A stretch of DNA of 64,000 bases from Verrucomicrobium sp. (GCA_028283855.1 JAPWJX010000003.1:868001-932000), one strand, 5' to 3'. Shown: positions 25,877 to 34,840, numbered from the stretch's first letter. Notes: a model not told the origin generated them from the sequence alone. Program-made: numbers and translations.

Positions 25877-26737
25877 CTATTGCTCGTTGTCGAAGAGGCG
25901 GTGGAAGGCCGCGACGGGGAAGAGCTTTCCCGGGCACTCGGTGGGGCGGGGGTTGATTTCCCGGTGGGCTTTGAAGACGAGGGTGGGCGGCCCGCATTTT
26001 TCCCTTAGGTAGCTGGTCAGCTCGATGGCCGCCGCGATCTGTTTTTTGGTCGGCCGGTTGCGGTTGAAATCGCCGACGAAGCAGACGCCGATGGCGATCT
26101 CGTTCAGGGCGTCGCTGTGCAGGTGGCCTCCCTGGAGCTGTTTGAGCCAGCGGTTGCCGACCTCGATCTCCCCGTCGCCGGAGCCGTTCCCGTTGCCGAT
26201 GACGAAGTGGTAGGCCAGGCCGTTGGGCATCCCGCGCACGTTTTTGTGGAAGTAGTCGAAGATCTTGGCGTTGCCGTTGGGGGTGCCGCTGTGGTGGAAG
26301 ACGATGTAGCGCCAGCGTCCGCGCCGGACGGCGGCGGAGTCGATGAGCTGTTTGGTTTTTCCGGTGACGAAGAGGAGGTGGGGGGCCGAGGGGCTGTCCC
26401 GCATTTCCAAGGGGGGCGCAGGGGCGGCTGCCGCGACGGGGGGCGGCGCGGGGGTGGAGGAGGCCAGGGGGGGATAGACCTTGGGCGGCGGAAGGGGGGC
26501 GGCGGAGGCGTGGCGGCCGGGGATGACCAGGCGGGCGCCGACGCGGAGGCGGTTGGAGGAGAGGTGGTTGGCCTTGCGGAGGGTTTGGACGGGGACGCCG
26601 TAGCGTTTGGCGATGCTGTAGAGGGTTTCTCCCCGGTGGACGATGTGGACGGTTTGGCTCGCGGGCGAGGGGGCGTGCGCGGCCTGGAGGGGCGCGGTGT
26701 AGCACAGCAGCAGGATCAGCCAAAGGAATCGGCGCAC
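25877..26737 (-). CDS. Secreted LysM plus N-acetylmuramoyl-L-alanine amidase (Amidase_2/PGRP fold)
   Basis: 286 residues from GTG 26737, which gives a clean signal peptide (MRRFLWLILLLCYTAPLQAA); a TTG at 26761 is an alternative. A LysM repeat (VHIVHRGETLYSIAKRYGVP ... VGARLVIP) binds peptidoglycan. After a Pro/Ala linker comes the amidase domain: YIVFHHSGTPNGN supplies the first Zn histidine, YHFVIGNGNG and EIAIGVCFVGDFNRNRP follow, and KAHREINPRPTECPGKLFP supplies the second His and the Cys/Asp position. It would cut the bond between MurNAc and the stem peptide in the periplasm. It stands alone, convergent to the tRNA-Lys gene. Confidence 0.9.
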   Translation of the reverse strand: MRRFLWLILLLCYTAPLQAAHAPSPASQTVHIVHRGETLYSIAKRYGVPVQTLRKANHLSSNRLRVGARLVIPGRHASAAPLPPPKVYPPLASSTPAPPPVAAAAPAPPLEMRDSPSAPHLLFVTGKTKQLIDSAAVRRGRWRYIVFHHSGTPNGNAKIFDYFHKNVRGMPNGLAYHFVIGNGNGSGDGEIEVGNRWLKQLQGGHLHSDALNEIAIGVCFVGDFNRNRPTKKQIAAAIELTSYLREKCGPPTLVFKAHREINPRPTECPGKLFPVAAFHRLFDNEQ

Positions 26738-26805
26738 GGGAGGCTTATTCTCTTGGCACAAACGGGGGCGTTTGGCGATGCTTCACGGCCCCACCTGTTT
26801 TCTTC

Positions 26806-27645
26806 ATGAAAAAAGCTTCCGTTTCCTCTCTTACCGACCGCCAGGGCGAGCGTGACGACCGGAATATCCCCATCGACCAGGTGGGAATCAAGGGGCTGCG
26901 CCACCCGATCGAGGTGCGGGACCGGAAGTTTGCCGTGCAGCACACGGTGGGCACGTTTGCGATGACGGTCGACCTGCCGCGGGAGTTCAAGGGGACGCAC
27001 ATGAGCCGTTTTGTGGAGATTCTCCAGGCTCACGGGCGGCTGATCCATGTGGAGAGCATCGCCCCCATGCTGCGGGAGCTGCAGGCGCGGCTGCACGCGC
27101 AGGTGGCGCGGCTGAGCGTGGAGTTTCCCTATTTCGTGGAGAAGGAGGCGCCGGTGACGGGTTCCCTGGGGCAGGTCGATTACGGCGTCCGCTTTGACGC
27201 GACGGCTTCCGGGAAGAAGACCGATTTCCTCCTGACGGTGGTGGTGCCGGTCTCGACGCTCTGCCCCTGTTCCAAGGCGATCAGCGCGCGCGGGGCGCAC
27301 AATCAGCGGGGCTATGTGACGCTGACGATCCGCTTCGCCAAGCGGGTCTGGATCGAGGAGCTGATCGAGTTGGTGGAGGCTTCCGCCAGCGCGCCGCTTT
27401 ATTCGCTGTTGAAGCGGCCGGACGAGAAGTTCGTGACGGAGCAGGCGTATGACAACCCGGTTTTCGTCGAGGACCTAGTGCGGAACGTGGCGGTCCGCTG
27501 CAACCGGGACCCGCGCATCGCCTGGTACCGGGTGGAGGCGGAGAATATGGAGAGCATCCATAACCACGCCGCCTACGCCTGTGTGGAGAAGCGGGCGGGG
27601 AAGGCCCCCGTTTCTAAGAAGAAGGCGAGGAGCCGCCGCTCTTGA
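26806..27645 (+). CDS. folE2: GTP cyclohydrolase IB
   Basis: 279 residues. It converts GTP to 7,8-dihydroneopterin triphosphate, the first step of folate (and in many bacteria queuosine) synthesis, in place of the zinc-dependent FolE. Family blocks are DDRNIPIDQVGIKGLRHPI, GTHMSRFVEIL, VDYGVRFDA, the active-site PVSTLCPCSKAIS with its metal-binding Cys, GAHNQRGYVTLTIRF and the ENMESIHNHAAYA tail. The protein ends in a Lys/Arg-rich extension (KKKARSRRS). The 3' end overlaps the convergent methyltransferase gene by 32 bases. In several bacteria folE2 is induced under zinc shortage; no Zur site was seen next to this copy. Confidence 0.95.
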   Translation: MKKASVSSLTDRQGERDDRNIPIDQVGIKGLRHPIEVRDRKFAVQHTVGTFAMTVDLPREFKGTHMSRFVEILQAHGRLIHVESIAPMLRELQARLHAQVARLSVEFPYFVEKEAPVTGSLGQVDYGVRFDATASGKKTDFLLTVVVPVSTLCPCSKAISARGAHNQRGYVTLTIRFAKRVWIEELIELVEASASAPLYSLLKRPDEKFVTEQAYDNPVFVEDLVRNVAVRCNRDPRIAWYRVEAENMESIHNHAAYACVEKRAGKAPVSKKKARSRRS

Positions 27646-28372
27646 CCGCGCCGTAGGCGGCGAAGGCGGAGGTTTTGTGCAGGACTTCGACGCCGGAAAA
27701 CCCGGCGCGCCGTAGCAGGTCCAGCTGGTAGGTGAGGGGGCGGGGGGAGTCTTCCTGCTCGATGTAGGCGAAGACTTTTTCCCGGTAGGCGGGCCCGCCC
27801 AATCCTTCCAGATAGGCGCCGTAGCGCTCCCACATGAGGGCCTGGATGGCGGGGATTTCGTGGGAAACCATGTCGGTGATCCAGAGGGAGCCGCCCGGGG
27901 CCAGGAGCCGGTGGAGCCGGGCGAAGGCCGCCTCCCAGTCGGCGTCGTCCCGCAGGTGGTGGAGGACGGCGGCGGCCAGGATGACGTCGAAGCCTTCCTC
28001 GGGCAGGGCGGCGGCGCGCAGGTCGGCCTGGTGGGTGCGGACGCGGGCCACGGCGGGGCCGACGCGTTCTGCCGCGCGGGCCAGCATGGGGGCGCTGAGG
28101 TCCAGGAGATCGATTTCCATTTCCGCGGCCCGTTCCGGCGGCAGCAGGGAGAGGAGTTTTAGGGTGTTGTTTCCCGCGCCGCAGCCGATGTCCAGGACGC
28201 GCCGCGCGCGGGGCGTGGCGGCCAGGGCCGCGCGGGCGATCAGCTCCATGGCCAGGGGCGCGTCCGGGATGGCCTGCTGGCCGGTTTCCAGGTTGGAGAA
28301 GCGCTCGACGTCGGCGTCGAAGCGGGCGCGGATCTGCTCCACGCTCGATTTTTCGGACAAGGGGCGGGCCAT
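27614..28372 (-). CDS. Class I SAM-dependent methyltransferase
   Basis: 252 residues. Rossmann-fold motif I is VLDIGCGAGNNTLKLL, with the acidic motif II in IDLLDLSAPML, motif III region GFDVILAAAVLHHL and a post-motif LLAPGGSLWITDMV. The N-terminus (VEQIRARFDADVERFSNLETG) resembles small-molecule methyltransferases and the CmoA group, but the residues that would define a carboxy-SAM synthase were not recognised. The substrate is unknown. It lies 12 bases after rsfS on the same strand and is probably the last gene of a nadD-rsfS-methyltransferase operon. Confidence 0.82.
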   Translation of the reverse strand: MARPLSEKSSVEQIRARFDADVERFSNLETGQQAIPDAPLAMELIARAALAATPRARRVLDIGCGAGNNTLKLLSLLPPERAAEMEIDLLDLSAPMLARAAERVGPAVARVRTHQADLRAAALPEEGFDVILAAAVLHHLRDDADWEAAFARLHRLLAPGGSLWITDMVSHEIPAIQALMWERYGAYLEGLGGPAYREKVFAYIEQEDSPRPLTYQLDLLRRAGFSGVEVLHKTSAFAAYGAVKSGGSSPSS

Positions 28373-28384
28373 GGGCCCTTTAGC

Positions 28385-28735
28385 CTAGGCGATCCGGGGG
28401 GCGTCTCCCCAGAGCTTTTCCAGGCTGTAAAAGCCGCGGGTATTGGCGTGGAAGACGTGGACCATGACGTCGCCGTAGTCGACGACGACCCAGTGGCTGC
28501 GGGGGAAGCCGTCGACGGCGTTGGGGCGCAGGCCGTAGTCGTTCTTCAGCATCAGTTCCAGGCCGTTGCCGATGGCTTTGAGCTGGGGCTCCGACTCGGC
28601 GGAGCAGATGAGGAAGAAGTCGGCGACGCTGGAGACCTTGCGCAGGTCCAGGAGGACGGGGTCGAGGGCTTTTTTTTCCTCGGCGAAAGTGCGGCAGAGC
28701 TTGGCCAGTTTGAGGCCGGAAGGGGTGGCAGGCAT
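28385..28735 (-). CDS. rsfS: Ribosomal silencing factor
   Basis: 116 residues, the normal length. Family signature: KKALDPVLLDLRKVSSVADFFLICSAESEPQLKAI, NDYGLRPNAVDG, WVVVDYGDVMVHVFH and the FYSLEKLWGDA end. RsfS binds protein uL14 of the large ribosomal subunit and blocks joining with the small subunit during starvation. It follows nadD with an 8-base gap, the usual arrangement in bacteria. Confidence 0.95.
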   Translation of the reverse strand: MPATPSGLKLAKLCRTFAEEKKALDPVLLDLRKVSSVADFFLICSAESEPQLKAIGNGLELMLKNDYGLRPNAVDGFPRSHWVVVDYGDVMVHVFHANTRGFYSLEKLWGDAPRIA

Positions 28736-28743
28736 TTTGAGTC

Positions 28744-29328
28744 CTAACGATAGAGCCTGCGGCGGGCAATGTGGGCGGCGACGGCGGGCGGCACCAAGTG
28801 GTTGATGGGCAAATCTTTCTTCACGCGGGCGCGAATCTCTGTGGCCGATATATCGACCGCGCGGGGGCGAGGCAAGGAGATAACGCCGCGCCGCTTCCGC
28901 CGCAGCGGGTGCCCGGGCCGGGAGAAGACGAGGAAGGTGACCAGGCGGCGCAGCTCCTTGGCGCGATGCCAGGCATCCAGGAGGGGGAGCTGGTCGGCCC
29001 CGATGAGGAGGAAAAGCTCGGCGCGCGGCAGGGCGTCGCGGAAGAGTTCCACGGTGTCGATGGTGTAGGACGGCCCCTTGCGGTCGATCTCCGCGCGGGA
29101 GATCCAGAAGTGGGGGTGGTCTTCCAGCGCCTTTTCCAGGAGGGTGAGGCGCTGGGCGGCGGTGGCTTCCGTGGCGCTCTTCTTGTGGGGGGACTGGGCG
29201 CAGGGAATCCAGACGACGGCGTCCAGGGAGGCCTGTTCCAGGGCGTCCTGGGCCTGGATCAGATGGCCTTGGTGGACGGGATCGAAGCTGCCTCCATAGA
29301 GGCCCAGGCGAAATCGGCGGACGGACAT
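28744..29328 (-). CDS. nadD: Nicotinate-nucleotide adenylyltransferase
   Basis: 194 residues. The nucleotidyltransferase opening LGLYGGSFDPVHQGHLIQAQDAL contains the first catalytic histidine pair; SPHKKSATEATAAQRL, GPSYTIDTVELF, LIGADQLPLLDAW and the second active-site motif DISATEIRARVKKDLP follow. The enzyme forms deamido-NAD from nicotinate mononucleotide and ATP. It heads the nadD-rsfS-methyltransferase operon. Confidence 0.95.
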   Translation of the reverse strand: MSVRRFRLGLYGGSFDPVHQGHLIQAQDALEQASLDAVVWIPCAQSPHKKSATEATAAQRLTLLEKALEDHPHFWISRAEIDRKGPSYTIDTVELFRDALPRAELFLLIGADQLPLLDAWHRAKELRRLVTFLVFSRPGHPLRRKRRGVISLPRPRAVDISATEIRARVKKDLPINHLVPPAVAAHIARRRLYR

Positions 29329-29369
29329 GGGGCCTCTTCTACCACGATATGAAAAAAATCGGAAACGCC

Positions 29370-29398
29370 TTGTTCTCCGCGCGGGAATCTTCTACGGT
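29370..29398 (+). promoter_or_regulatory. Promoter of tRNA-Pro(GGG)
   Basis: TTGTTC (29370-29375), a 17-base spacer and TACGGT (29393-29398), 15 bases before the tRNA. Confidence 0.45.
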
Positions 29399-29413
29399 CG
29401 CCTCTCCTAAAAA

Positions 29414-29487
<74 letters not shown>

Positions 29488-29497
29488 TTTTCCTTTT

Positions 29498-30739
29498 TTA
29501 GCCGACCTTTCGGGCGACGGTGCCCGGCGGGTGGGCGTACCAACCGGGGTCGGCGTAGCTTTCCAGGTTTTCCCGCACCTTGAGCAGGGTGAACATCCCT
29601 CCCATCTGGATGGGGCCGAAGGGCCCTTCCCCCGCCATCATCGGCAGGGTGTTGGCGGGGCCGGGCATGCCCATCTCGGCCATTTCGGCCATGCCGTCCT
29701 TTCCCATCGGCATGTAGCCCGGCAGGAGCCGCTGGAGGTTCCGGACCGCCCCCTGGTCGACGCCGATGAGGTTCGGCAGGTCGTGCCGCATGGCGTTCAT
29801 GGTGTGGTGGGCCTTGTGGCAGTGGAAGGCCCAGTCGCCGGGATTGTCGGCGGTGAACTCGACGGTGCGCGTGGTGCCGACGGGGACGCTGACGGAGGTC
29901 TCCGGCCAGCGGGCGCCGGGCGGGATGGGTCCGGCGTCCGTGGCCGTCACCCAATAGTTGTGGCCGTGGATGTGGAGGGGGTGGCTGTCCATGCTCAGGT
30001 TGGCCAGGCGGATGCGGACGCGCTGGCCCTTGCGCACGACCATCGGCGCGGTGCCGGGATAGGCGCGGCTGTTGAGGGTGAAGAGGTTGAAGTCGGTCAT
30101 CACGTTCGGGTTGGGCGTGAAGGTGCCGGGCTCCACGGCCCATTCCATGAGGAAGAAGGCGAAGTCGCGGTCAGCCGGAGGCTCGGGAGAAGCCTGCGGG
30201 TGGACGATGAAGAAGCCCATCATGCCCAGGGCCATCTGGACCATCTCGTCCGAGTGGGGGTGGTACATGAAGGTGCCGTGCTGCCGCAGGGTGAACTCGT
30301 AGGCGTAGGTCTCCCCCGGCGCGATGTGGGGCTGGGTGAGTCCGCCGACGCCGTCCATGCCGTTGGGGACCAGGAGGCCGTGCCAATGGATCGTCGTCGG
30401 CTCCGGCAGGCGGTTGGTGACCAGGATGCGGACGCGGTCGCCCTCCACCGCCTCCAGGGTGGGGCCGGGAGTCCGGCCGTTGTAGCCCCAGCAGTGGGCC
30501 TTCATGCCGGGGGCGAACTCGTGCTCGACCGGCTCGGCGGTCAGGCGGAAGACTTTCACGCCGTCTTCCCAGGTCCAGGGGAGGGAGGTGCCGTTGAGGG
30601 TCTCGACCGGCACGTGGGGCGCGGGTTCCCCGGCCAGCGCGGCGGCGCGGGCGGGGGGCGTCCTTCCCATCCAGGCCAGGGCGCCCGCCGCGCCGGAAAG
30701 GGCGGCGGCGGACAGGAGGTCGCGGCGGGTCATTTTCAT
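29498..30739 (-). CDS. Tat-exported multicopper oxidase (CopA/laccase-like)
   Basis: 413 residues. A twin-arginine signal (MTRRDLLSAAALSG) sends the folded protein to the periplasm. Copper-ligand motifs are present in order: HWHG (118-121), HPH (160-162), HPLHIHGHNY and HCHKAHHTMNAM. The last block has Cys between histidines as in a type 1 copper site. The C-terminal part is Met-rich (MPMGKDGMAEMAEMGMPG), as in copper-handling oxidases. It likely oxidises Cu(I) or phenolic substrates as a detoxification step. It is the last gene of the metal operon and overlaps the efflux lipoprotein gene by four bases. Length is shorter than CopA of Pseudomonas, which has an extra Met-rich region. Confidence 0.9.
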   Translation of the reverse strand: MKMTRRDLLSAAALSGAAGALAWMGRTPPARAAALAGEPAPHVPVETLNGTSLPWTWEDGVKVFRLTAEPVEHEFAPGMKAHCWGYNGRTPGPTLEAVEGDRVRILVTNRLPEPTTIHWHGLLVPNGMDGVGGLTQPHIAPGETYAYEFTLRQHGTFMYHPHSDEMVQMALGMMGFFIVHPQASPEPPADRDFAFFLMEWAVEPGTFTPNPNVMTDFNLFTLNSRAYPGTAPMVVRKGQRVRIRLANLSMDSHPLHIHGHNYWVTATDAGPIPPGARWPETSVSVPVGTTRTVEFTADNPGDWAFHCHKAHHTMNAMRHDLPNLIGVDQGAVRNLQRLLPGYMPMGKDGMAEMAEMGMPGPANTLPMMAGEGPFGPIQMGGMFTLLKVRENLESYADPGWYAHPPGTVARKVG

Positions 30740-32115
30740 GAGCGGGCTTTCGGGGTGGGGTTCAGGCCGCCGCCCACGGCGGCTTGGAGCCGGGCGCGCT
30801 CGATCCAGTAGTCCCGCTCCAGCTCCAGGGCGCGGCGCTCCGTCTCCGCTTCGGCCCGCCGGGCTTCCAGGAGGTCGTAGGGGCTCTTCAGCATGTAGTT
30901 GTACTGGGCCTGGGAGAGGCGGAGGATTTTTTCCCGCTGGGGCAGGAGGGTGCGGCGGTAGGTTTCGGCCAGCCGCCGCTTGGCCCGCATCGCCGTCCAG
31001 GCCTCCCGTACGGCGGAGGCGGCGTCGACGCGGAGGCGCTCGCGCCGGTCTTCCGCCTGGCGCAGGAGCGCCTCCAGCCGCGCCACGGAGGCCTGGCCCT
31101 GGTCGAAGAGGGGGAGCTGGAGTTCCAGGGTCGGGCCGGTGACGCGGGAGCCGTCCGGGTTGCGCTCCGAGTCGACGCCGACGTTGACGCCCGCGGGCAA
31201 GAGGGCGGTCCCTTTCTTGAGGGAGAGGGCCTTTTCCAGGAGGGCGACGCGGAGGCCTGCCGCTTCCAGGTCGAGCCGCTCGCGCAGGGCCCGCGCTTCC
31301 AGCGCCGTCACGGGAGGATCGGTGGGGGGCAAGGGCGGCAGGGTTTCGGCCATCGTCCAGCCGGTGCGCTCCGGCTCCAGGCCCATGAGGCGGTTGAGGG
31401 CTTCCCGGTCCCGCGCGGCGTCGATCTCCGCCTCGGCCGTCTCGGCGGCGGCCTGCTGGCCGGCGGCGGCGCGCAGGGCGGCGTCCAGCTCGCTGAGCGT
31501 CCCGGCCTTTTCCTGCGCGGCGGCCAGGTCGCCCGCGGCTTCCAGCGTTTCGGCGGCCAGGCGGACGCGCCGGAGCTGCTGGAGGCGGGCCTGGTAGCGG
31601 GCGCTGGCGGCCCGGACGTCGGCGGCGAGCTGGAGGGCCTCGTGGCCGACGCGGGCCTTGGTCTCCGCCAATTCCAGGGACGCCATGCGCTTCTGCAGGG
31701 GCTTCATGAGGAGGTCGAGGAAGTCCTGCGTAACGGCCAGCTCGATATCTCCCGCCAGGGGGGGACGGTCGGGGAAGCGGGCGCTGGCGAAGAAGACGGG
31801 ATTTCTGAGGAGGCCCGCCTGGACGAGGTCGGCCTGGGAGACGCCGATCTCCTCGAAAGCGGCGCGCAGCCCCGGATTGTGCAGGAGGGCGACTTCCACC
31901 GCCGCGTCGGCGGTCAGGGGGCCCGCCAGGAGGCGGGAGAAGGCGGCGTCGGCCCGGCGGTCGTCCGGGCCGCCCTGCTCCCAGGCGATGGGCCGGTCCA
32001 GGCGGGCGGAAACGTCGGCCTCCACCGCGCGGCGGGCGGGAGCGGGATCGACGGAGGCGCAGCCGGCCAGAAGGAAGGCCAGCGCCGCCCCCGCAAGGAG
32101 GGGCATCGCGCGCAT
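30736..32115 (-). CDS. Outer-membrane efflux lipoprotein (TolC/CusC family)
   Basis: 459 residues. A lipoprotein signal with lipobox LLAGC precedes two long alpha-helical repeats typical of outer membrane factors (VEVALLHNPGLRAAFEEIGVSQADLVQAGLLRNP; second copy near EARALRERLDLEAAG). The trimer forms an outer-membrane channel. No pump or adaptor gene lies beside it: neighbours are the Cys-rich protein and the multicopper oxidase. Similar lone TolC-like proteins occur in copper-resistance clusters. It may work with a distant RND pump or have a separate periplasmic copper function. It overlaps the oxidase gene by four bases. Confidence 0.85.
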   Translation of the reverse strand: MRAMPLLAGAALAFLLAGCASVDPAPARRAVEADVSARLDRPIAWEQGGPDDRRADAAFSRLLAGPLTADAAVEVALLHNPGLRAAFEEIGVSQADLVQAGLLRNPVFFASARFPDRPPLAGDIELAVTQDFLDLLMKPLQKRMASLELAETKARVGHEALQLAADVRAASARYQARLQQLRRVRLAAETLEAAGDLAAAQEKAGTLSELDAALRAAAGQQAAAETAEAEIDAARDREALNRLMGLEPERTGWTMAETLPPLPPTDPPVTALEARALRERLDLEAAGLRVALLEKALSLKKGTALLPAGVNVGVDSERNPDGSRVTGPTLELQLPLFDQGQASVARLEALLRQAEDRRERLRVDAASAVREAWTAMRAKRRLAETYRRTLLPQREKILRLSQAQYNYMLKSPYDLLEARRAEAETERRALELERDYWIERARLQAAVGGGLNPTPKARS

Positions 32116-32134
32116 GGCGGCGGGAGTGCCGGAG

Positions 32135-32566
32135 TTAGTGGGCGCCGGGGCAGCAGCCGTTGTCCCGGACGCAGCAGGCGGCGGCGGAGACGCAGCACGG
32201 GGCGCGCCCGCCGATGGCCCACGGCGTGGGATGGGGCGTCGCGGCGGCGGCCTGGGCGGCGGCTTCCCGGTCGATCTTTTCCAGCGCGGGCTTCGGGTCG
32301 GCCTTGAACTGGGAGACGCAGCCCTTGCAGCAGAAGCGGACCAGGCGGGCGGTCTCTTTTCCCTTGGCGTCGGTCGTCTTGTAGAGGTAGTCGACGGGTG
32401 TGCCCATCTGCCCGCCGAGCTTTTCCCCGGAAATGGGGCAGGTGGTCAGGGGGTAGGTTTTCTTGAGCGCGTCGATCTGTTCCTGGTCGGTCGGCGCGGC
32501 ATGGGCGGCGGCGAGGGTGAGGAAGGCGCAGAGGCTGCACCAGGCGAGGGTTTTGAGGCGGGTCAT
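32135..32566 (-). CDS. Secreted cysteine-rich metal-binding protein, TRASH-like core with a CC-x5-CC-x5-CC tail
   Basis: 143 residues with a signal peptide (MTRLKTLAWCSLCAFLTLAAAHA). The core TTCPISGEKLGG (C43) and VRFCCKGCVSQFKADP (C79, C80, C83) resembles the TRASH/YHS-type pattern used by copper-binding proteins. After an Ala-rich helix comes a tail with C124-C125, C131-C132, C138-C139 and a terminal His, a strictly periodic CC-x5-CC-x5-CC arrangement. This suggests binding of a soft metal such as Cu(I) in the periplasm. It sits between a TonB-dependent receptor and the efflux lipoprotein in one operon. I know no named family with this tail; the function is inferred. Confidence 0.78.
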   Translation of the reverse strand: MTRLKTLAWCSLCAFLTLAAAHAAPTDQEQIDALKKTYPLTTCPISGEKLGGQMGTPVDYLYKTTDAKGKETARLVRFCCKGCVSQFKADPKPALEKIDREAAAQAAAATPHPTPWAIGGRAPCCVSAAACCVRDNGCCPGAH

Positions 32567-32639
32567 CGTTTTGGGCGGGCGGGGGGTTGCGCCCGTCCAT
32601 GAGGGTAAACGAAATCCCCTCCCCGCGCCCCTCTTCTTT

Positions 32640-34814
32640 TTAGAAAGAGTAGGTGACCCCGGCGTAGAAGGTGCGCCGCGCGCCGTATTCGGCGTTGAAG
32701 ACGCCCACGCCGCTGTCTCCCCGCAGGTAGTAGACCTGGTCGAAGAGGTTCACGATGTCGAAGCGGGCCTTGAGGTTCTTGCAGCCCAGGAAGCCGAAGG
32801 TCTGGGTGAAGCCGATGTTGACGTTGTCGTAGGCGGGGATGCTGTCCCCGTTGGGGATGGTGGAGCCGTCCGCGTAGACGCGGTCGGCGCGCAGGCCGCT
32901 GCCGCAGACGATCTCGACGTAGGGGCGCGTTTCGTTGATGAGGTAGGAGGCGCCGACGGAGCCGGTGAAGGTCTGGTTGTGGTCCAGGTAGATGGAGTTG
33001 GCGTTGATGTAGTTGTAGTCGTCCGCGCTGAAGAGGAGGGATTGGGCGGAGTTGACCCCGGTGCCGCGCGCCTGTTCCACCGCCAGGTTGGCGAAGGCGG
33101 AGAAGCCCTTCTGCTCGTAGGTCTGGCTCAGTTCCACGCCGGTGATTTCCGCGCGGCGGTAGTTGAACTGGGTGAGGATGGGGGCGGCGCCGAACTGGCC
33201 GTCGTCCAGCTGGTTCTGGGCGATCTTGTAGTAGGCGTCGAGGCCGACCTGGTATTCCTTCGTGAAGCGGTGGGTGACGCCGATGTCGAAGTAGTGGTCC
33301 CGCTCCGCCTTGACGGGGTCGTTCGGCAGGCCGTCGGTGGCGGCGTTGTCCGTCCCGGCGAAGAGGGCGGAGGCGGACGGCGGGGCGTTTTCCAGGGAGG
33401 GCGGGGTGAAGTAGCTGGCGTAGCCGGCGTGGAAGGCGGTGTCCGTGTCCAGCTGGTAGGTGCCGTTTATGCGGGGGCTGATCTGGTTCTGGTGGATTTC
33501 CCCGTTTTGGTAGAGGTCGAAGCGGCCGCCGTAGTTGAGGGTCAGCTCCTTGGTGATGCGCCATTCGTCCTGCAGGTAGAAGCCGTACATGTAGGCCGCC
33601 TCGTAGTCGCCCGCGGGGACGCCGAAGGCGCCGCCGGTGGCCGCCCCGGAGCCGTCGACGGGGAAGACGTAGGTGGTGCTGCTCTGCTGCGCTCCCTGGG
33701 CGTCGAGCATCAGGCCGCTGCGCAGGGTGTGGTCGTCCGCCACCTGCCAGCTGCCGTCGAACTGGAGGCCCTGGGACATGAGGCTGCGGTCCTGGCTGCC
33801 GGAGACGCCGTTGACGTAGAGGTTCCCGGTGGTGTCCGGGCGGTAGAAGATGTTGCTGTAGCGGTTGAAGAGGGCCAGCTGGTAGTCAAAGTCCCCGTCC
33901 GTTTTCTGGTAGGCGACGACTTCGTAGTTGTTCTGCTCGTCCTGGGTGTTCTGCAGGCGGGAGGAGTCGACGAAGGCGGGGAGCCCGGGGAAGGGGTTTC
34001 CCGCGCCGTCGGTCGCCGCGGCCTGCCCGGCGGCGCTGGGGATCTGGTAGTGGTTGTAGGATTCCCCGGCCAGGAAGCTGAGGCGGCTGGTCGAGTCGAT
34101 GAGGTAGGAGGCGTAGAGGAAGCCGCGGTATTGGTCGGTGTCGTCGTGGGGGTTGCTGGTGCCGTTGGAGGGGTTTTCGATGCCCATGGTGTTCTGCAGG
34201 TAGCTGCCGGAGACGTAGTAGTCCCATTTTCCCTGCGTGCCGCCGTATTCGAAGCTGGGGCGGGTTGTTTCATGGCTGCCGCCGTACATTTCCACGTCGC
34301 CGCCGGGGTCGAAGGCGCCGCTCTTCGTGTGGATGTCGATGATGCCGGTGGTGCGGAAGCCGTATTGGGCGGGGAGGGAGCCGGTGATGAGGTCGACGCG
34401 GTCGGCGAAGCGGGTGTCGAACTCCGAGCCGAAGCCGGTGATTCCCTCCGGGATGAGGACGTCGTTGATTCGGTATTGGACGTTGCCGTGCTCGTCGCGG
34501 ACGTGGAGCCCGCCGTCGGAGGAGGTGTCCTGCGTCACGCCGGGGAAGCGCAGGAGGAGCTGGTTTAGGGAGACGTTGTCCCCGCGGGACTGGTTCTGGA
34601 TCTGGTCCTGGGTGACGGTGTAGACCGTGGCCCCGGTGTTGGGGACGATCCGCTGCCGGGCCTCGTCCAGCGTGCCGACGACGGTGACCGTCTCCAGCTG
34701 CGGCGCGTTCGTGGGGCTTCCGGCCGCGGCGGCGTCGGCCGGGGCCGCTTCCTGCGCGGCGCGCAGGGCGGGGACCAGGAGGAGGAGGGTGAGAATCGCG
34801 CAAATCGCTTGCAT
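32640..34814 (-). CDS. TonB-dependent outer-membrane receptor heading the metal operon
   Basis: 724 residues from ATG 34814 (a GTG directly before it is also possible). A signal peptide is followed by a TonB box-like ETVTVVG, a plug domain (NQLLLRFPGVTQDTSSDGG, VQYRINDVLIPEG, DRVDLITGSLPAQYG) and a beta-barrel ending in AGVTYSF. Such receptors import scarce metals, metal chelates or other ligands with energy from TonB/ExbBD, a set of which is encoded at 60-61.6 kb. The neighbours (Cys-rich protein, efflux lipoprotein, multicopper oxidase, CnrYXH-like regulators) point to a metal ligand such as copper, nickel or cobalt. The protein itself has no His-rich loops that would settle it. Confidence 0.88.
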   Translation of the reverse strand: MQAICAILTLLLLVPALRAAQEAAPADAAAAGSPTNAPQLETVTVVGTLDEARQRIVPNTGATVYTVTQDQIQNQSRGDNVSLNQLLLRFPGVTQDTSSDGGLHVRDEHGNVQYRINDVLIPEGITGFGSEFDTRFADRVDLITGSLPAQYGFRTTGIIDIHTKSGAFDPGGDVEMYGGSHETTRPSFEYGGTQGKWDYYVSGSYLQNTMGIENPSNGTSNPHDDTDQYRGFLYASYLIDSTSRLSFLAGESYNHYQIPSAAGQAAATDGAGNPFPGLPAFVDSSRLQNTQDEQNNYEVVAYQKTDGDFDYQLALFNRYSNIFYRPDTTGNLYVNGVSGSQDRSLMSQGLQFDGSWQVADDHTLRSGLMLDAQGAQQSSTTYVFPVDGSGAATGGAFGVPAGDYEAAYMYGFYLQDEWRITKELTLNYGGRFDLYQNGEIHQNQISPRINGTYQLDTDTAFHAGYASYFTPPSLENAPPSASALFAGTDNAATDGLPNDPVKAERDHYFDIGVTHRFTKEYQVGLDAYYKIAQNQLDDGQFGAAPILTQFNYRRAEITGVELSQTYEQKGFSAFANLAVEQARGTGVNSAQSLLFSADDYNYINANSIYLDHNQTFTGSVGASYLINETRPYVEIVCGSGLRADRVYADGSTIPNGDSIPAYDNVNIGFTQTFGFLGCKNLKARFDIVNLFDQVYYLRGDSGVGVFNAEYGARRTFYAGVTYSF

Positions 34815-34840
34815 CACGCAGGGTTGGCCACATACAACTT

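Noticed and set aside
27614-28372. Naming the methyltransferase CmoA
   Set aside because: Only general SAM-binding motifs and a vaguely similar N-terminus are visible; the specific carboxy-SAM site could not be recognised.
32463-34568. Plus-strand open frame of 701 codons opposite the TonB receptor
   Set aside because: Composition is antisense shadow (Val/Gly/Glu/Asp/Ala); the receptor on the other strand has plug and barrel motifs.
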